The notes beneath the pieces were generated by a model, which was given only the letters and a program-made list of their open reading frames with translations, was not told the origin of the DNA and ran no database searches. From assembly GCA_027531255.1 (NCBI GenBank), contig JAPZRU010000007.1:124001-188000 (forward strand): DNA of 64,000 bases, in the 5' to 3' direction. Of the stretch, positions 50,862-61,066 are shown one piece after another. Within the stretch, counting starts at the first letter, position 1. Each line of letters starts with the position of its first letter. Made by a program: the position numbers and the translations under genes. This DNA is from Steroidobacteraceae bacterium (GTDB taxonomy: Bacteria; Pseudomonadota; Gammaproteobacteria; Steroidobacterales; Steroidobacteraceae).

Positions 50862-52727
50862 CTAGCGATAGCCGCGCGCCTGCAGCGAGAACAGTCGCGC
50901 GTAGCGTCCATCGAGCGTCATCAGCCGGTCGTGCGAGCCGTGCTCGACGATGCGGCCGTCTTCGAGTACCGCGATCTGGTCCGCCATGCGCACCGTCGAG
51001 AAGCGATGCGAGATCAGGATCGTGATGCGGTCGCGCGTCAGCGTGCGGAAGTGCTCGAAGATCTCGGCTTCCGCGCCGGCATCCATGGCGCTCGTCGGCT
51101 CGTCGAGTACCAGTACGTCGGCGCGCGTGCGCATGAACGCGCGCGCGAGCGCGATCTTCTGCCACTGGCCGCCCGACAGCTCGCGGCCGTCCTTGAACCA
51201 CTTGCCGAGCTGCGTCTCGTAGCCGGCTGGCAGTTCGCGGATGAACGGGTCCGCGAGGCCCTTGCGCGCCGCCTCGACCCAGAGCTCGCGATCCTCGAAG
51301 CGCTCGACGTCGCCGGCGCCCACGTTCTCGCCGACGCGCAGCTGGTAGCGCGCGAAGTCCTGGAAGATCACGCCGATCCGGTCGCGCAGCGCCGCTTCGT
51401 CCCACTCGGCGAGGTCGCGGCCCTCGAACACGATGCGGCCGCTCGTCGGGCGGTACAGCCGCGTCAGCAGCTTGATCAGCGTGGTCTTGCCGGAGCCGTT
51501 CTCGCCGACCAGCGCGAGGCTCTCGCCCGGGCGCACGTGCAGCGTGACGTTCGCGAGCGCGGGCTGGTCGGCGTCCGGGTAGGTGAAGCCGACGTCCTCG
51601 AAGCGGATGCCGTCCGCGGGATCCGGGCCGCGCTTCACGTCGCCGGCGGGCTTCGCGACCGGCTGGTCGAGGTACTCGTAGAGGTTCGAGAGGTAGAGGT
51701 TGTCCTCGTAGAGCCCGCCGATCGCGGACAGGCCCGCGGAGAGCGCCGCCTGGCCCTGCCGGAACAGCATCAGGTACATGGTCATCTCGCCGAGCGTGAT
51801 CGTGCCCTGGATCGCCGCGACCGCGATCCACGCGTACGCGCCGTAGAGGCTCGCGGTCGCGATCAGCCCGAGCCCGAAGCCCCAGGCGTCGCGCCGGAGC
51901 GTCAGGTCGCGGTCCTCGCGGTACAGCTTCGCGTAGATGTCGCGGTAACGCTGGAGCAGCAGCGGCCCGAGCCCGTAGAGCTTGACCTCCTTGGCGTGGT
52001 CCTCGCGGGCGAGAACCGTTTCCAGGTACATCTGCATCCGCGTCTCGGGCGAGCGCCAGCGGAACAGTCGGAAGGCGTCGCCCGAGAACTTGGCCTCCGC
52101 GAAGAACGCCGGCAGGCCGGCGGCTGCCAGGATCGCGACCGCGAGCGGCGAGAAGTGGACCAGGATCGCGCCGTAGCTCACGAGGGAGACCACGTTCTGC
52201 GCGAGCCCGAAGGTGCGCATCACCATCGACAGCGGGCGGCTCGAGGCCTCGCGCCGCGCCCGCGTCAGCTTGTCGTAGAACTCGCTGTCCTCGAAGTGGG
52301 CGAGCTCGAGCGTCAGCGCCTTCTCGAGGATCATCACGTTCACGCGCTGGCCGAGCTGGGCGCGCAGCAGCGACTGGCAGGTCGCAAGCCCGCGCTGCGC
52401 GGCCGCCAGCAGCGCGACCAGCAGGGCCTCGAGGGCCACGTAGCCGAGCACCGGCTCGTAGACGGCGGTGCCCAGCACCGGCCAGTCGCGGATCGCGGCC
52501 ACCACCGAGTCCACGATGCGCGCGCCCACCCACGCGATGCCGGCCGGCACCACGCCGGCGACGAGCGTCAGCGCGGCGAGCGACAGCGTGAGCGCGCGGC
52601 TGGTCGTCCAGGCGAGCTCGAGCGCGTGCCGCCCGTAGCGGAACACGCCGGCGAAGCTGCGGGCGAATTCGCCCCGGGCGTTCGGGGCGGGACGGGCGGG
52701 GCGGGCGGCGGAGGCGTCGGTGCTCAA
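50862..52727 (-). CDS. ABC exporter, fused membrane and ATPase domains
   Basis: ABC transporter half-molecule of 621 residues. An N-terminal six-helix membrane domain (about 30-330) precedes the nucleotide-binding domain, with Walker A GENGSGKTT near 412, Q-loop region VIFQDFARYQ, signature LSGGQWQKIALARAF near 525, Walker B VLVLDEPTSAMD and switch His in LISHRFST. A Pro/Ala-rich N-terminal segment precedes the helices. It would act as a homodimer; no partner genes are adjacent and the substrate is unknown. Confidence 0.92.
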   Translation of the reverse strand: MSTDASAARPARPAPNARGEFARSFAGVFRYGRHALELAWTTSRALTLSLAALTLVAGVVPAGIAWVGARIVDSVVAAIRDWPVLGTAVYEPVLGYVALEALLVALLAAAQRGLATCQSLLRAQLGQRVNVMILEKALTLELAHFEDSEFYDKLTRARREASSRPLSMVMRTFGLAQNVVSLVSYGAILVHFSPLAVAILAAAGLPAFFAEAKFSGDAFRLFRWRSPETRMQMYLETVLAREDHAKEVKLYGLGPLLLQRYRDIYAKLYREDRDLTLRRDAWGFGLGLIATASLYGAYAWIAVAAIQGTITLGEMTMYLMLFRQGQAALSAGLSAIGGLYEDNLYLSNLYEYLDQPVAKPAGDVKRGPDPADGIRFEDVGFTYPDADQPALANVTLHVRPGESLALVGENGSGKTTLIKLLTRLYRPTSGRIVFEGRDLAEWDEAALRDRIGVIFQDFARYQLRVGENVGAGDVERFEDRELWVEAARKGLADPFIRELPAGYETQLGKWFKDGRELSGGQWQKIALARAFMRTRADVLVLDEPTSAMDAGAEAEIFEHFRTLTRDRITILISHRFSTVRMADQIAVLEDGRIVEHGSHDRLMTLDGRYARLFSLQARGYR

Positions 52728-53067
52728 GGCGCGTGATGCGTCGGACCGGCTCGGCCGGCGCCCCGCGATGATCGCACAGGTCGCCGTTCAGCCCGTCTCG
52801 CGGTCGCGGCGCGCAGCGGTGCGGCCCTGACACACTCCGCCTCGGTGAGCCAGTCACCGGGCGCCCCGACTCCGGCTTCCACCGCGCCACCTGTGGCCGG
52901 CCGCAGCGCCCGATGCCGGTCTTTTTGCGCCCGTGTCGGTCCGCGTCCTACAGATTTCGGCGCAACGCCGCAGCATTCTCCGTCACGCGTTGCAGCGCTC
53001 GCCCGCCACGCGGACGCACTGCAGCACTGCCCAGTTCGCCACATGGACGTGAGAGAGGAGAGAAATA
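52728..53067. other. 340-base intergenic region before the AraC gene
   Basis: This gap lies between the divergent ABC exporter and the AraC regulator. I find no convincing ORF, tRNA or repeat. Near its right end is a strong ribosome site (GAGAGAGGAGAG) directly before the AraC ATG. A TTTTT stretch near 52921 is the only AT-rich patch and may belong to a promoter. Confidence 0.5.
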
Positions 53068-54141
53068 ATGGGGATCGTTCTGCGGAAGATGCCGGAGCTG
53101 TCGACCGAGGCTCAACGCCAGCAGTTCTGGTCGTCGGTAGGAGGCGAGAACCTCGTCATCAGCGCGCGCACGCATTTCGCGAGCCAGCCGCCCCACGGCG
53201 AGCGGCTCTCGGTCAAGGCGGCCTTCGGCGGCCGCGTCGACTACCTGCTCAACAATGCGCGCCTGGCGGTCGACGACGACACCTACCTGGTGGTCAACGG
53301 CGGCACCGAGTGCGGCTGCCGGATCCAGTCGGCGGTCGACGTCCACTCGTTCACCGTGCACTTCGCCGAGTCCACGGTGCACCAGGTGTTCGGCGCGCTG
53401 CCGCAGACGCCGGAGGACTGGCTCGACCACCGTGCGCCCCAGAACACGGGCCTGCCGATCCACTTCGCCGAGCACCTGCGGCCGCACGACAAGCTCGTGA
53501 CGCCGACGCTGCGTTTCCTCGCGAAGCAGGTGGATCGCGATGCCGCGAACGACCGCGCGTGGTGGGACGAGCAGCTGACCTTCCTGCTCGAGCGGCTCGT
53601 GCGCCTGCATGCCGAGGAGCAGGAGCACATCGTCGGGCTCGCGCAGGTACGCATGCGCACCAAGCGCGAGATCCACCGCCGCATCTGGGCGGCGACCGAC
53701 TTCCTGCTGTCCAGCTACGACCGGCCGCTGACCCTGCAGCAGCTCGCCGACGTCGCCTGCCTGGCGAAGTACCACTTCCTGCGCATGTTCGTGGCGGTGC
53801 ACGGGCTGACGCCGATGGAATACCTGCGGTGCAAGCGCGTGGCCGTCGCCTCGCGCCTGCTGCAGTCCACCGGCCTGTCGCTGGTCGAGATCGCCCGCGT
53901 GGTGGGCGTGGCCGACCGCTCCACGCTGCTGCGCCTGTTCGTGGACTACTGCGGAGTGACGCCCGAGGAATACCGCCGTCGCCTGCGCGCGGTCACCGAG
54001 GAGAACACCTCGTGGACGCGCCTCAAGGACCTGATCGAGTCGCGCGTCGCGAGTTCGCGCCGGCTGGCCAAGCCCGATGCCCGCGAGGACGCCGCCGCCG
54101 CGACGGGCACGACGGCCGAGAGCATCGCGTCCAGCGGCTGA
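53068..54141 (+). CDS. AraC-family transcriptional regulator
   Basis: Regulator of 357 residues. The N-terminal part (about 20-200) is a beta-rich sensor-like domain; the DNA-binding region has two helix-turn-helices near residues 210-310 (LTLQQLADVACLAKYHFLRMFVAVHG and SLVEIARVVGVADRSTLLRLFVDYCG). GLTPMEYLRCKRV and GVTPEEYRRRL are the family's signature. A ribosome site overlaps GAGAGGAGAG just before the ATG. A tail of about 45 residues is polar. It sits upstream of the trp operon with a repeat between, so no functional link to it is implied. Confidence 0.9.
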   Translation: MGIVLRKMPELSTEAQRQQFWSSVGGENLVISARTHFASQPPHGERLSVKAAFGGRVDYLLNNARLAVDDDTYLVVNGGTECGCRIQSAVDVHSFTVHFAESTVHQVFGALPQTPEDWLDHRAPQNTGLPIHFAEHLRPHDKLVTPTLRFLAKQVDRDAANDRAWWDEQLTFLLERLVRLHAEEQEHIVGLAQVRMRTKREIHRRIWAATDFLLSSYDRPLTLQQLADVACLAKYHFLRMFVAVHGLTPMEYLRCKRVAVASRLLQSTGLSLVEIARVVGVADRSTLLRLFVDYCGVTPEEYRRRLRAVTEENTSWTRLKDLIESRVASSRRLAKPDAREDAAAATGTTAESIASSG

Positions 54142-54190
54142 CCGGAGACGAGGGTGGCGGCGCGTCCAGGAACGGGCGCGCCGCCCTTAA

Positions 54191-54240
54191 GAACGGGGTG
54201 AGTCCCCGTTTCCTGCCGAAACGGGGACTGTTCCCGGTTC
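54191..54240. repeat. REP-like palindrome doublet before the trp promoter
   Basis: Two palindromes in tandem. The first is at 54191-54212, with AACGGGG and CCCCGTT arms. The second, imperfect, is at 54218-54240, running from GAAACGGGGA to TTCCCGGTTC. They share the GAAACGGGG core with the doublet at 47615-47670. The second ends 3 bases before the -35 of the trp promoter and lies in the AraC-trpE gap, so it could act as a terminator for the AraC transcript. Confidence 0.6.
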
Positions 54241-54243
54241 GTA

Positions 54244-54273
54244 TTGACCCTGGCGGGCCGCCCTCGCCATACT
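54244..54273 (+). promoter_or_regulatory. trp operon promoter
   Basis: TTGACC (54244-54249) and CATACT (54268-54273) are spaced by 18 bases and lie immediately before the leader peptide. Transcription about 7 bases after the -10 would start near 54280, putting the leader ATG (54282) at the very 5' end of the RNA. No Trp operator palindrome was recognised. Confidence 0.65.
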
Positions 54274-54281
54274 TGGTCCCG

Positions 54282-54350
54282 ATGAACACGCAACTGCGCA
54301 ACGGGTGGTGGCGCCGCTCCACGGAGTGGGCGCGCGTTTCGGCCGAATAA
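54282..54350 (+). CDS. trpL: trp operon leader peptide
   Basis: A 22-codon reading frame, MNTQLRNGWWRRSTEWARVS plus two residues, ending in TAA. It has tandem Trp codons at 9 and 10 and a third Trp at 16, as in attenuation leaders. There is no ribosome site, and the promoter spacing suggests leaderless translation. It sits between the promoter and a strong terminator hairpin before trpE. Ribosome stalling at the Trp codons when charged tRNA-Trp is scarce would favour the antiterminator. Confidence 0.88.
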   Translation: MNTQLRNGWWRRSTEWARVSAE

Positions 54351-54371
54351 CCGGCACTCCCGACGAATCGC

Positions 54372-54407
54372 AACCCATCTCCGACCACGGCCGGGGATGG
54401 GTTTTTT
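54372..54407 (+). terminator. trp attenuator terminator with alternative antiterminator
   Basis: Intrinsic terminator: stem AACCCATC (54372-54379) with GATGGGTT (54396-54403), extended by further pairs, followed by six T residues (54402-54407). Region CGGAGTGGG (54322-54330), overlapping the third Trp codon, can pair with CCCATCTCCG (54374-54383) with one bulged base, which excludes the terminator. CACTCC at 54355-54360 can pair with GGAGTG of the same region as a competing fold. This is the layout of ribosome-mediated attenuation. Confidence 0.85.
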
Positions 54408-54452
54408 GTTGCCTGCCTGCTCCTCCCCGGCTCTCGACCCGCCGAGGAGCCC

Positions 54453-55853
54453 ATGAAGCCACCGTTCGACATCACCGCGGACCTCGATACGCCGGTCTCG
54501 GCGTACCTGAAGCTGCGGCCGTTCCAGCCCCGGCTGCTGCTCGAGAGCGTCGAGGGCGGCGAGCGGGTCGCCCGCTACTCGTACATCGGCTTCGGCGAGA
54601 CGCTGGAGGTGCGGCTCGATGACGCCGGCCTCCATTTCCGCGCGCCCCGGTCACCGGCCGAGAGCCTGCCTTCCCCGGCCGACGGCGCGGCGCTGCTCAC
54701 CGCGCTGCGCGGCGCGCTGGCGCGTGCGCCGCGTCCCGCGCCGGACGTGGCGGGGGTGCCGCTGCCCGGCGGCCTGGTCGGCGTCGCGGCCTACGATCTC
54801 GTGCGCCACTTCGAGCGCGTGCCGGCGCGCAACGCGCCCGTCGTCGGCGTGCCGCAGGCCTGCTACCTCGCGCCACGCTCGTTCCTCGTCTTCGACCACG
54901 TCACCCACGGCATCGCGCTGCTGCACGACGGTCCCGAGGCCGAACGGCAGGCGCTGAAGCGCGAGATCCAGCGCGCGCTGCGCGGCGGCCTCGGCATCGG
55001 CCACTGGCCGGCACGGGTGGCGGCCGCGCGGCCGAGCCTGACGCGCGAGCAGTACCTCGCGAACGTCGGCCGCGTGAAGGAGTACATCGCCGCCGGCGAC
55101 GTCTACCAGCTGGTGCTGTCGGTGCAGTTCGAGGGCGAGTGCGAGCTCCAGCCGTTCGAGGCCTATCGCGCGCTGCGGCTCGTGAACCCGTCGCCCTACA
55201 TGTACTTCTGCGACCTCGGCGACCACACCGTCGTCGGTTCCTCGCCCGAGGCGCTCGTGCGTCTGAACGGCCGGCGCGCGCAGCTGCGCCCGATCGCCGG
55301 GACGCGGCCGCGTGCGCCCGACGACGCACGCGACCTCGCGCACGAGCGCGAGCTGCTCGCGGACGCGAAGGAGAACGCCGAGCACGTGATGCTGGTCGAC
55401 CTCGCGCGCAACGACCTCGGGCGCGTGGCGAGCGCGGGCAGCGTGCGCGTCGACCCGTTCCGCGTGATCGAGCGCTACAGTCACGTGATGCACATGGTGA
55501 GCGGCGTCGAGGGCGAGCTCGCGCCGGGCCGGGATGCGTTCGACCTGTTCGCGGCGGCGTTCCCGGCGGGCACGCTGGTCGGCGCGCCGAAGGTGCGGGC
55601 GATGGAGATCATCGAGGAGCTCGAGCCGGTGCGGCGCGGCTTCTACGGCGGCACCGTCGGCTACTTCGGGCACGGCGGCGACATGGACCAGGCGATCACG
55701 ATCCGCACGCTCGTGTTCGGCGAGGGCAAGTACCGCTACCAGGCCGGCGCCGGCATCGTCGCCGACAGCGTGCCCGAAGCGGAACACGACGAGGTGCTGG
55801 CGAAGAGCGCCGTGATGCGCCGCGCGCTCGAGATCGCGCAGGAGGGACTCTGA
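54453..55853 (+). CDS. trpE: Anthranilate synthase component I
   Basis: TrpE of 466 residues makes anthranilate from chorismate with ammonia or TrpG-derived glutamine nitrogen. The LLES Trp-binding motif at 29-32 indicates feedback inhibition. The catalytic core includes [11 protein letters not shown] near 215, RPIAGTRPR near 278, [14 protein letters not shown] near 310 and the C-terminal [15 protein letters not shown] and [11 protein letters not shown]. The GAGGAG ribosome site (54444-54449) is close to the ATG. First structural gene of the trp operon, after the attenuator. Its stop overlaps the trpG ATG. Confidence 0.97.
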   Translation: MKPPFDITADLDTPVSAYLKLRPFQPRLLLESVEGGERVARYSYIGFGETLEVRLDDAGLHFRAPRSPAESLPSPADGAALLTALRGALARAPRPAPDVAGVPLPGGLVGVAAYDLVRHFERVPARNAPVVGVPQACYLAPRSFLVFDHVTHGIALLHDGPEAERQALKREIQRALRGGLGIGHWPARVAAARPSLTREQYLANVGRVKEYIAAGDVYQLVLSVQFEGECELQPFEAYRALRLVNPSPYMYFCDLGDHTVVGSSPEALVRLNGRRAQLRPIAGTRPRAPDDARDLAHERELLADAKENAEHVMLVDLARNDLGRVASAGSVRVDPFRVIERYSHVMHMVSGVEGELAPGRDAFDLFAAAFPAGTLVGAPKVRAMEIIEELEPVRRGFYGGTVGYFGHGGDMDQAITIRTLVFGEGKYRYQAGAGIVADSVPEAEHDEVLAKSAVMRRALEIAQEGL

Positions 55854-56494
55854 TGACGACCGCGACGCCGCCGCCGCCCGCGGGCCCCGCGCCCCGGCTG
55901 CTGCTGATCGACAACTACGACTCCTTCACCTACAACCTGGTGCAGGCCTTCCTGGTGCTCGGCGCGGACGTGCGCGTCCACCGCAACGACGCGATCGAGG
56001 TGGACGAGGCGCTCGCGCTCGAGCCCACGCACCTCTGCATCTCGCCGGGGCCGGGCACGCCGTACGACGCCGGCGTGTCGATGCGGATGATCGAGGCGTT
56101 CGCTGGCCGCGTGCCGATCTTCGGCGTCTGCCTCGGGCACCAGTCGCTGGTCGAGGTGTTCGGCGGCAAGGTGGTGCGCAACTCGCGGCTGATGCACGGC
56201 AAGACCTCGCGGGTCGAGCACGACGGGCGCGGCGTCTACGCCGGCCTGTCGAGCCCGCTGGAGGTCGGCCGCTACCACTCGCTGGTCGCGAAGCCCGAGA
56301 CGCTGCCGGCCGAACTGCTCGTCACCGCGCGCACCGCCGAGGGCGAGATCATGGGCGTGCGCCACGCGCGCCTGCCCGTCGAGGGCGTGCAGTTCCACCC
56401 CGAGAGCGTGCTGACGCCCGAGGGCCCGGCGATGATGCGCAACTTCCTGTACGGCCCCGCGAGTGCCGCGCGGCCGGGACGAGACGCCGCGTGA
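55853..56494 (+). CDS. trpG: Anthranilate synthase component II (glutamine amidotransferase)
   Basis: TrpG of 213 residues supplies ammonia from glutamine to TrpE. The catalytic triad is visible: Cys93 in GVCLGHQ, His182 and Glu184 in [17 protein letters not shown] near 20 is typical. The N-terminus has a Pro-rich extension of about ten residues. Its ATG shares one base with the trpE stop. Not fused to trpD, unlike in E. coli. Confidence 0.97.
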   Translation: MTTATPPPPAGPAPRLLLIDNYDSFTYNLVQAFLVLGADVRVHRNDAIEVDEALALEPTHLCISPGPGTPYDAGVSMRMIEAFAGRVPIFGVCLGHQSLVEVFGGKVVRNSRLMHGKTSRVEHDGRGVYAGLSSPLEVGRYHSLVAKPETLPAELLVTARTAEGEIMGVRHARLPVEGVQFHPESVLTPEGPAMMRNFLYGPASAARPGRDAA

Positions 56495-57546
56495 ACGCGC
56501 TGCGGCCCGTCCTCGAGACGCTGCTCGACGGCCAGGCGCTGACCGAGCAGGCCGCGTGCGACCTGCTGCACGCGCTGACCGATCCCGCGCTGCCGCCCGC
56601 GATGGCCGGCGCGCTGCTCGCGGCGCTGCGCGCCAAGGGCATCACCGCGCTGGAACTGCGCGGCTTCGCGCGCGGCATGCGCGCGCTCGCGCGACGCCCC
56701 CGACTGCCGGACGTCGGCCCGACCATCGACGTGGTCGGCACCGGCGGCGACTCATCGCAGACCTTCAACCTCTCCACGGGCGCGGCGCTGCTGGCGGCCG
56801 CCTGCGGCGCGCGCATCGCGAAGCACGGCAATCGCTCGATCTCGAGCCGTTCCGGCAGCGCGGACCTGCTCGAGGCGCTCGGCCTGCGCCTGCCGCTCGA
56901 CGAGCGCGCCGCCGGCGAGTGCCTCGCGGCCACCGGCTTCACGTTCCTGTTTGCGCCGCACTACCACCCGGCGATGAAGGCGATCGCGCCGGTGCGCGCC
57001 GCGCTCGGCGTGCGCACCGTGTTCAACATGCTGGGGCCGCTGACGAACCCGTCCGAGCCGCCGTTCCACCTCATCGGTGCCTACTCCCGCGAGGCCGCGC
57101 GGCTGATGGCCGACTCCATCGTGGGCCTGCCGATCGTCCGCACGTTCGTCGTGCACGGCGAGCCGGGCTGGGACGAGCCGACGCCGGCCGGGCCGTTCCT
57201 GCTCTACGACGTGCGGCCCGGCGAGGTCCGCGAGTCGGTGCGTACGCCCGAGGACTACGGCGTGCCGCGCTGCCCACCCGGACGCCTCAAGGGCGGCGAC
57301 GCGGCCTACAACGCCGCCCAGCTGCGCGAGGTGTTCGCGGGCCGGGATCGCGGTCCGCACCGCGACGCCCTGCTGATGGGCGCCTCGCTCGTCCTCGAGG
57401 TCATGGGGCTCGTGCCCGACGCGCGCGCCGGCGTGGCCCGGGCGGCGGCCGCGATCGACGGCGGCGCGGCGGCCCGCGTGCTCGACGAGCTCGCACGCTT
57501 CTCCGCCCGGCAGTCTGCACAGGCCGCCGCGGAGGGGCGGGCGTGA
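56491..57546 (+). CDS. trpD: Anthranilate phosphoribosyltransferase
   Basis: TrpD of 351 residues transfers the phosphoribosyl group of PRPP to anthranilate. The conserved [14 protein letters not shown] (83-96) and [21 protein letters not shown] form the active site. The GTG start overlaps the trpG stop (GTGA) and the gene overlaps trpC in the same way. Confidence 0.96.
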   Translation: MNALRPVLETLLDGQALTEQAACDLLHALTDPALPPAMAGALLAALRAKGITALELRGFARGMRALARRPRLPDVGPTIDVVGTGGDSSQTFNLSTGAALLAAACGARIAKHGNRSISSRSGSADLLEALGLRLPLDERAAGECLAATGFTFLFAPHYHPAMKAIAPVRAALGVRTVFNMLGPLTNPSEPPFHLIGAYSREAARLMADSIVGLPIVRTFVVHGEPGWDEPTPAGPFLLYDVRPGEVRESVRTPEDYGVPRCPPGRLKGGDAAYNAAQLREVFAGRDRGPHRDALLMGASLVLEVMGLVPDARAGVARAAAAIDGGAAARVLDELARFSARQSAQAAAEGRA

Positions 57547-58421
57547 ACCACCCCGCGGACGCGAACCCGGTGGACGGGAGCTTCCTCGCGCAGATGGCCG
57601 CTGCCAGCCGCGCCCGCGTCGCCGCCGCGCGTGCCAGGGAGCCGCTCGATGCGCTGCGCGCGCGCGCGCGGACCGTGCCCGCCGCGCCGCGCCTCAGGCT
57701 CTCCGCCGCCGGCTTCGATCTCGTCGCGGAGCTCAAGCTCCGCTCGCCGGCGCTGGGCCGGCTGGGCAGCGCCGCCGACGATCTCGAGGGCCGCGTGACG
57801 GCCTACGGGCGGGGCGGCGCCGCCGCGATCTCGGTGCTCACGGAACCGGAACGCTTCGACGGCTCGCTGGAGCACCTGTCGCGGGCGGCGGCCGCGCTCG
57901 CGCCGCTCGGCGTGCCGGCGATGCGCAAGGATTTCCTCGTCGACGAGTACCAGCTCCACGAGGCCCGCGCCTGCGGCGCAGGCGGCGTGCTGCTGATCGC
58001 GACGATGCTCGAGCGCGCGGTGCTCGGGCGACTGCTCGACGCCGCGGCCGCGCTCGGCCTGTTCGTGCTGCTCGAGTGCTTCGACGCCGACGACGTGCGG
58101 CTCGCGCACGAGCTCGCGCGCGCCTGGAGTGGACCCGCGCAGGAACTGCTGGTCGGGGTGAACAGCCGCGACCTGCGCACGCTCCGGGTCGAGCCCTCGC
58201 GACTGGAGGCGCTCGTCGGCGCGCTGCCGCGGCGGTTCCCGCGGGTGGCCGAGAGCGGTCTCGTCACGCCCGACGATGCGGCGCGGCTCGCGCGCGCGGG
58301 CTACACCGCGGCGCTCGTCGGCACCGCGCTGATGGGCAGCGCCGACCCCGCCGCGCTCGCGCGCGCGATGATCGCGGCCGGCCGCGGCGCCGCGACCACC
58401 GCGCGGCCGGAGCGCGCCTGA
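57543..58421 (+). CDS. trpC: Indole-3-glycerol phosphate synthase
   Basis: TrpC of 292 residues closes the indole ring. Catalytic residues are conserved: Glu63 and Lys65 in AELKLRSP, Lys129 in MRKDF, Glu in LLECFD, Asn in GVNSRDLRTL and Glu-Ser in AESGL. The start is GTG overlapping trpD. It is not fused to TrpF. Confidence 0.95.
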   Translation: MNHPADANPVDGSFLAQMAAASRARVAAARAREPLDALRARARTVPAAPRLRLSAAGFDLVAELKLRSPALGRLGSAADDLEGRVTAYGRGGAAAISVLTEPERFDGSLEHLSRAAAALAPLGVPAMRKDFLVDEYQLHEARACGAGGVLLIATMLERAVLGRLLDAAAALGLFVLLECFDADDVRLAHELARAWSGPAQELLVGVNSRDLRTLRVEPSRLEALVGALPRRFPRVAESGLVTPDDAARLARAGYTAALVGTALMGSADPAALARAMIAAGRGAATTARPERA

Positions 58422-58423
58422 CC

Positions 58424-59011
58424 GTGCGCCCCTGGATCAAGATCTGCGGGCTGACGACGCCGGCGGCGGTGGCCGCCGCGGTCGAAGCGCGCGTCGAGGC
58501 GGTCGGCTTCGTCTTCCACGCGGCCTCGCCGCGGAACCTCGCGCCGCGGGCCGCCGCCGCGCTGGCGCGCGAAGTGCCGCGCGAAGTCCTGCGCGTCGCG
58601 GTCACGCGGCATCCGACGCAGGCGCTCATCGACGAGATCGCCGCGGAACTCAGGCCCGACATGCTGCAGACCGACCTCGAGGACTACGCGCGACTGCGCC
58701 TGCCGCACGGGCTCGCGCGCCTGCCGGTGCTGCGTGCCTGCCGGCCGCGTGCGGACGCGCTGCCCGAGCTGTTCCTGTACGAAGGGCCGAACAGCGGCAC
58801 CGGCGAACTCGCGGACTGGGCCGAGGCGCGCCGGCTTGCGCGTGCAGCGAGTCTCGTGCTGGCCGGCGGGCTCGGTCCGGACAACGTGGCCGCGGCCGTG
58901 AGCGCGGTGCGGCCGTTCGGCGTGGACGTGTCGAGCGGCGTCGAGAGCGCCCCCGGCACCAAGGATCCCGCGCGGATCAGCGACTTCGTCGCCGCAGCAC
59001 GCGGCGCGTGA
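58424..59011 (+). CDS. trpF: Phosphoribosylanthranilate isomerase
   Basis: TrpF of 195 residues. The N-terminus IKICGLT holds the catalytic Cys8. The general-acid Asp of typical TrpF (LLD) appears as Glu120 in LFLYEGPNSGTG, a conservative change. FGVDVSSGVE near 166 is the phosphate loop. The start is GTG two bases after the trpC stop. Assigned confidently by position and motifs. Confidence 0.93.
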   Translation: MRPWIKICGLTTPAAVAAAVEARVEAVGFVFHAASPRNLAPRAAAALAREVPREVLRVAVTRHPTQALIDEIAAELRPDMLQTDLEDYARLRLPHGLARLPVLRACRPRADALPELFLYEGPNSGTGELADWAEARRLARAASLVLAGGLGPDNVAAAVSAVRPFGVDVSSGVESAPGTKDPARISDFVAAARGA

Positions 59012-59027
59012 CGCACTGGAGCTCCCG

Positions 59028-60268
<1,241 letters not shown>

Positions 60269-60269
<1 letters not shown>

Positions 60270-61057
60270 TGACTGCGCCGCTGCACGAGAGCATCGGCCG
60301 CGCGATCCGCACGCGCGCCGCGACCGGCGAACCCGCCCTGGTCGCGTTCCTGACCGCCGGCTTCCCGACGCGCGAAGGTTTCCGCGACGCCCTCGCGAGG
60401 GTCGCCGCGGCCGCGGACGTCGTCGAGATCGGCGTGCCGTTCACCGACCCGATGGCGGACGGGATGACGATCCAGCGCGCCAGCCGCGGCGCGCTGGCGA
60501 ACGGCGTGACGCTGCGCTGGATCCTCGACGAACTGCGTGCGCTCCCGGAACGCCCGGCGGCGCCGCTGCTGCTGATGAGCTACCTGAACCCGTTGCTCGC
60601 CTACGGGCTGGACCGGCTGCCCGCGGATGCGCGCAGCGCCGGCGTCGCGGGCTGCATCGTGCCGGACCTGCCGTACGAGGAGTGTGCCGACCTGAAAGCC
60701 GCGCTCGAGTCGCAGGGTCTCGGGCTCGTGCAGATGGTCACGCCGGTCACGCCGCCGGCGCGGCTGGGGCGACTCGCGCGCGAGGCCCGCGGGTTCGTCT
60801 ACGCGGTGACGATGACCGGCACCACGGGCAGGAACGTCGCCGTGCCCGACGCGGTGCGCGACTACCTGGGCCGTGCGAAGGCCGCTGCCGCGGGCGGCGT
60901 GCCGGTCTGTGCGGGCTTCGGGATCCGTTCGCGCGAACAGGTCGAGCGCCTGCGCGGCGTCGTCGACGGCGTCGTGGTCGGCTCCGCGCTCGTCGAAGTC
61001 CTGGAGCGCGGCGAGGATCCCGCCGCGTTCCTGGCGGCGCTGCGCGACAAAGCCTGA
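60269..61057 (+). CDS. trpA: Tryptophan synthase alpha chain
   Basis: TrpA of 262 residues cleaves indole-3-glycerol phosphate and passes indole to TrpB. The catalytic Glu53 and Asp64 lie in VEIGVPFTDPMADG; GFVYAVTMTGTTGRN and CAGFGIRSREQV are conserved. It is the last gene of the operon and ends 9 bases before the convergent sensor kinase gene. Confidence 0.97.
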
Positions 61058-61066
61058 CGCCGTCGC

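Noticed and set aside
54150-54282. TrpR operator in the trp promoter
   Set aside because: No palindrome resembling the E. coli trp operator was found; regulation seems to be by attenuation.
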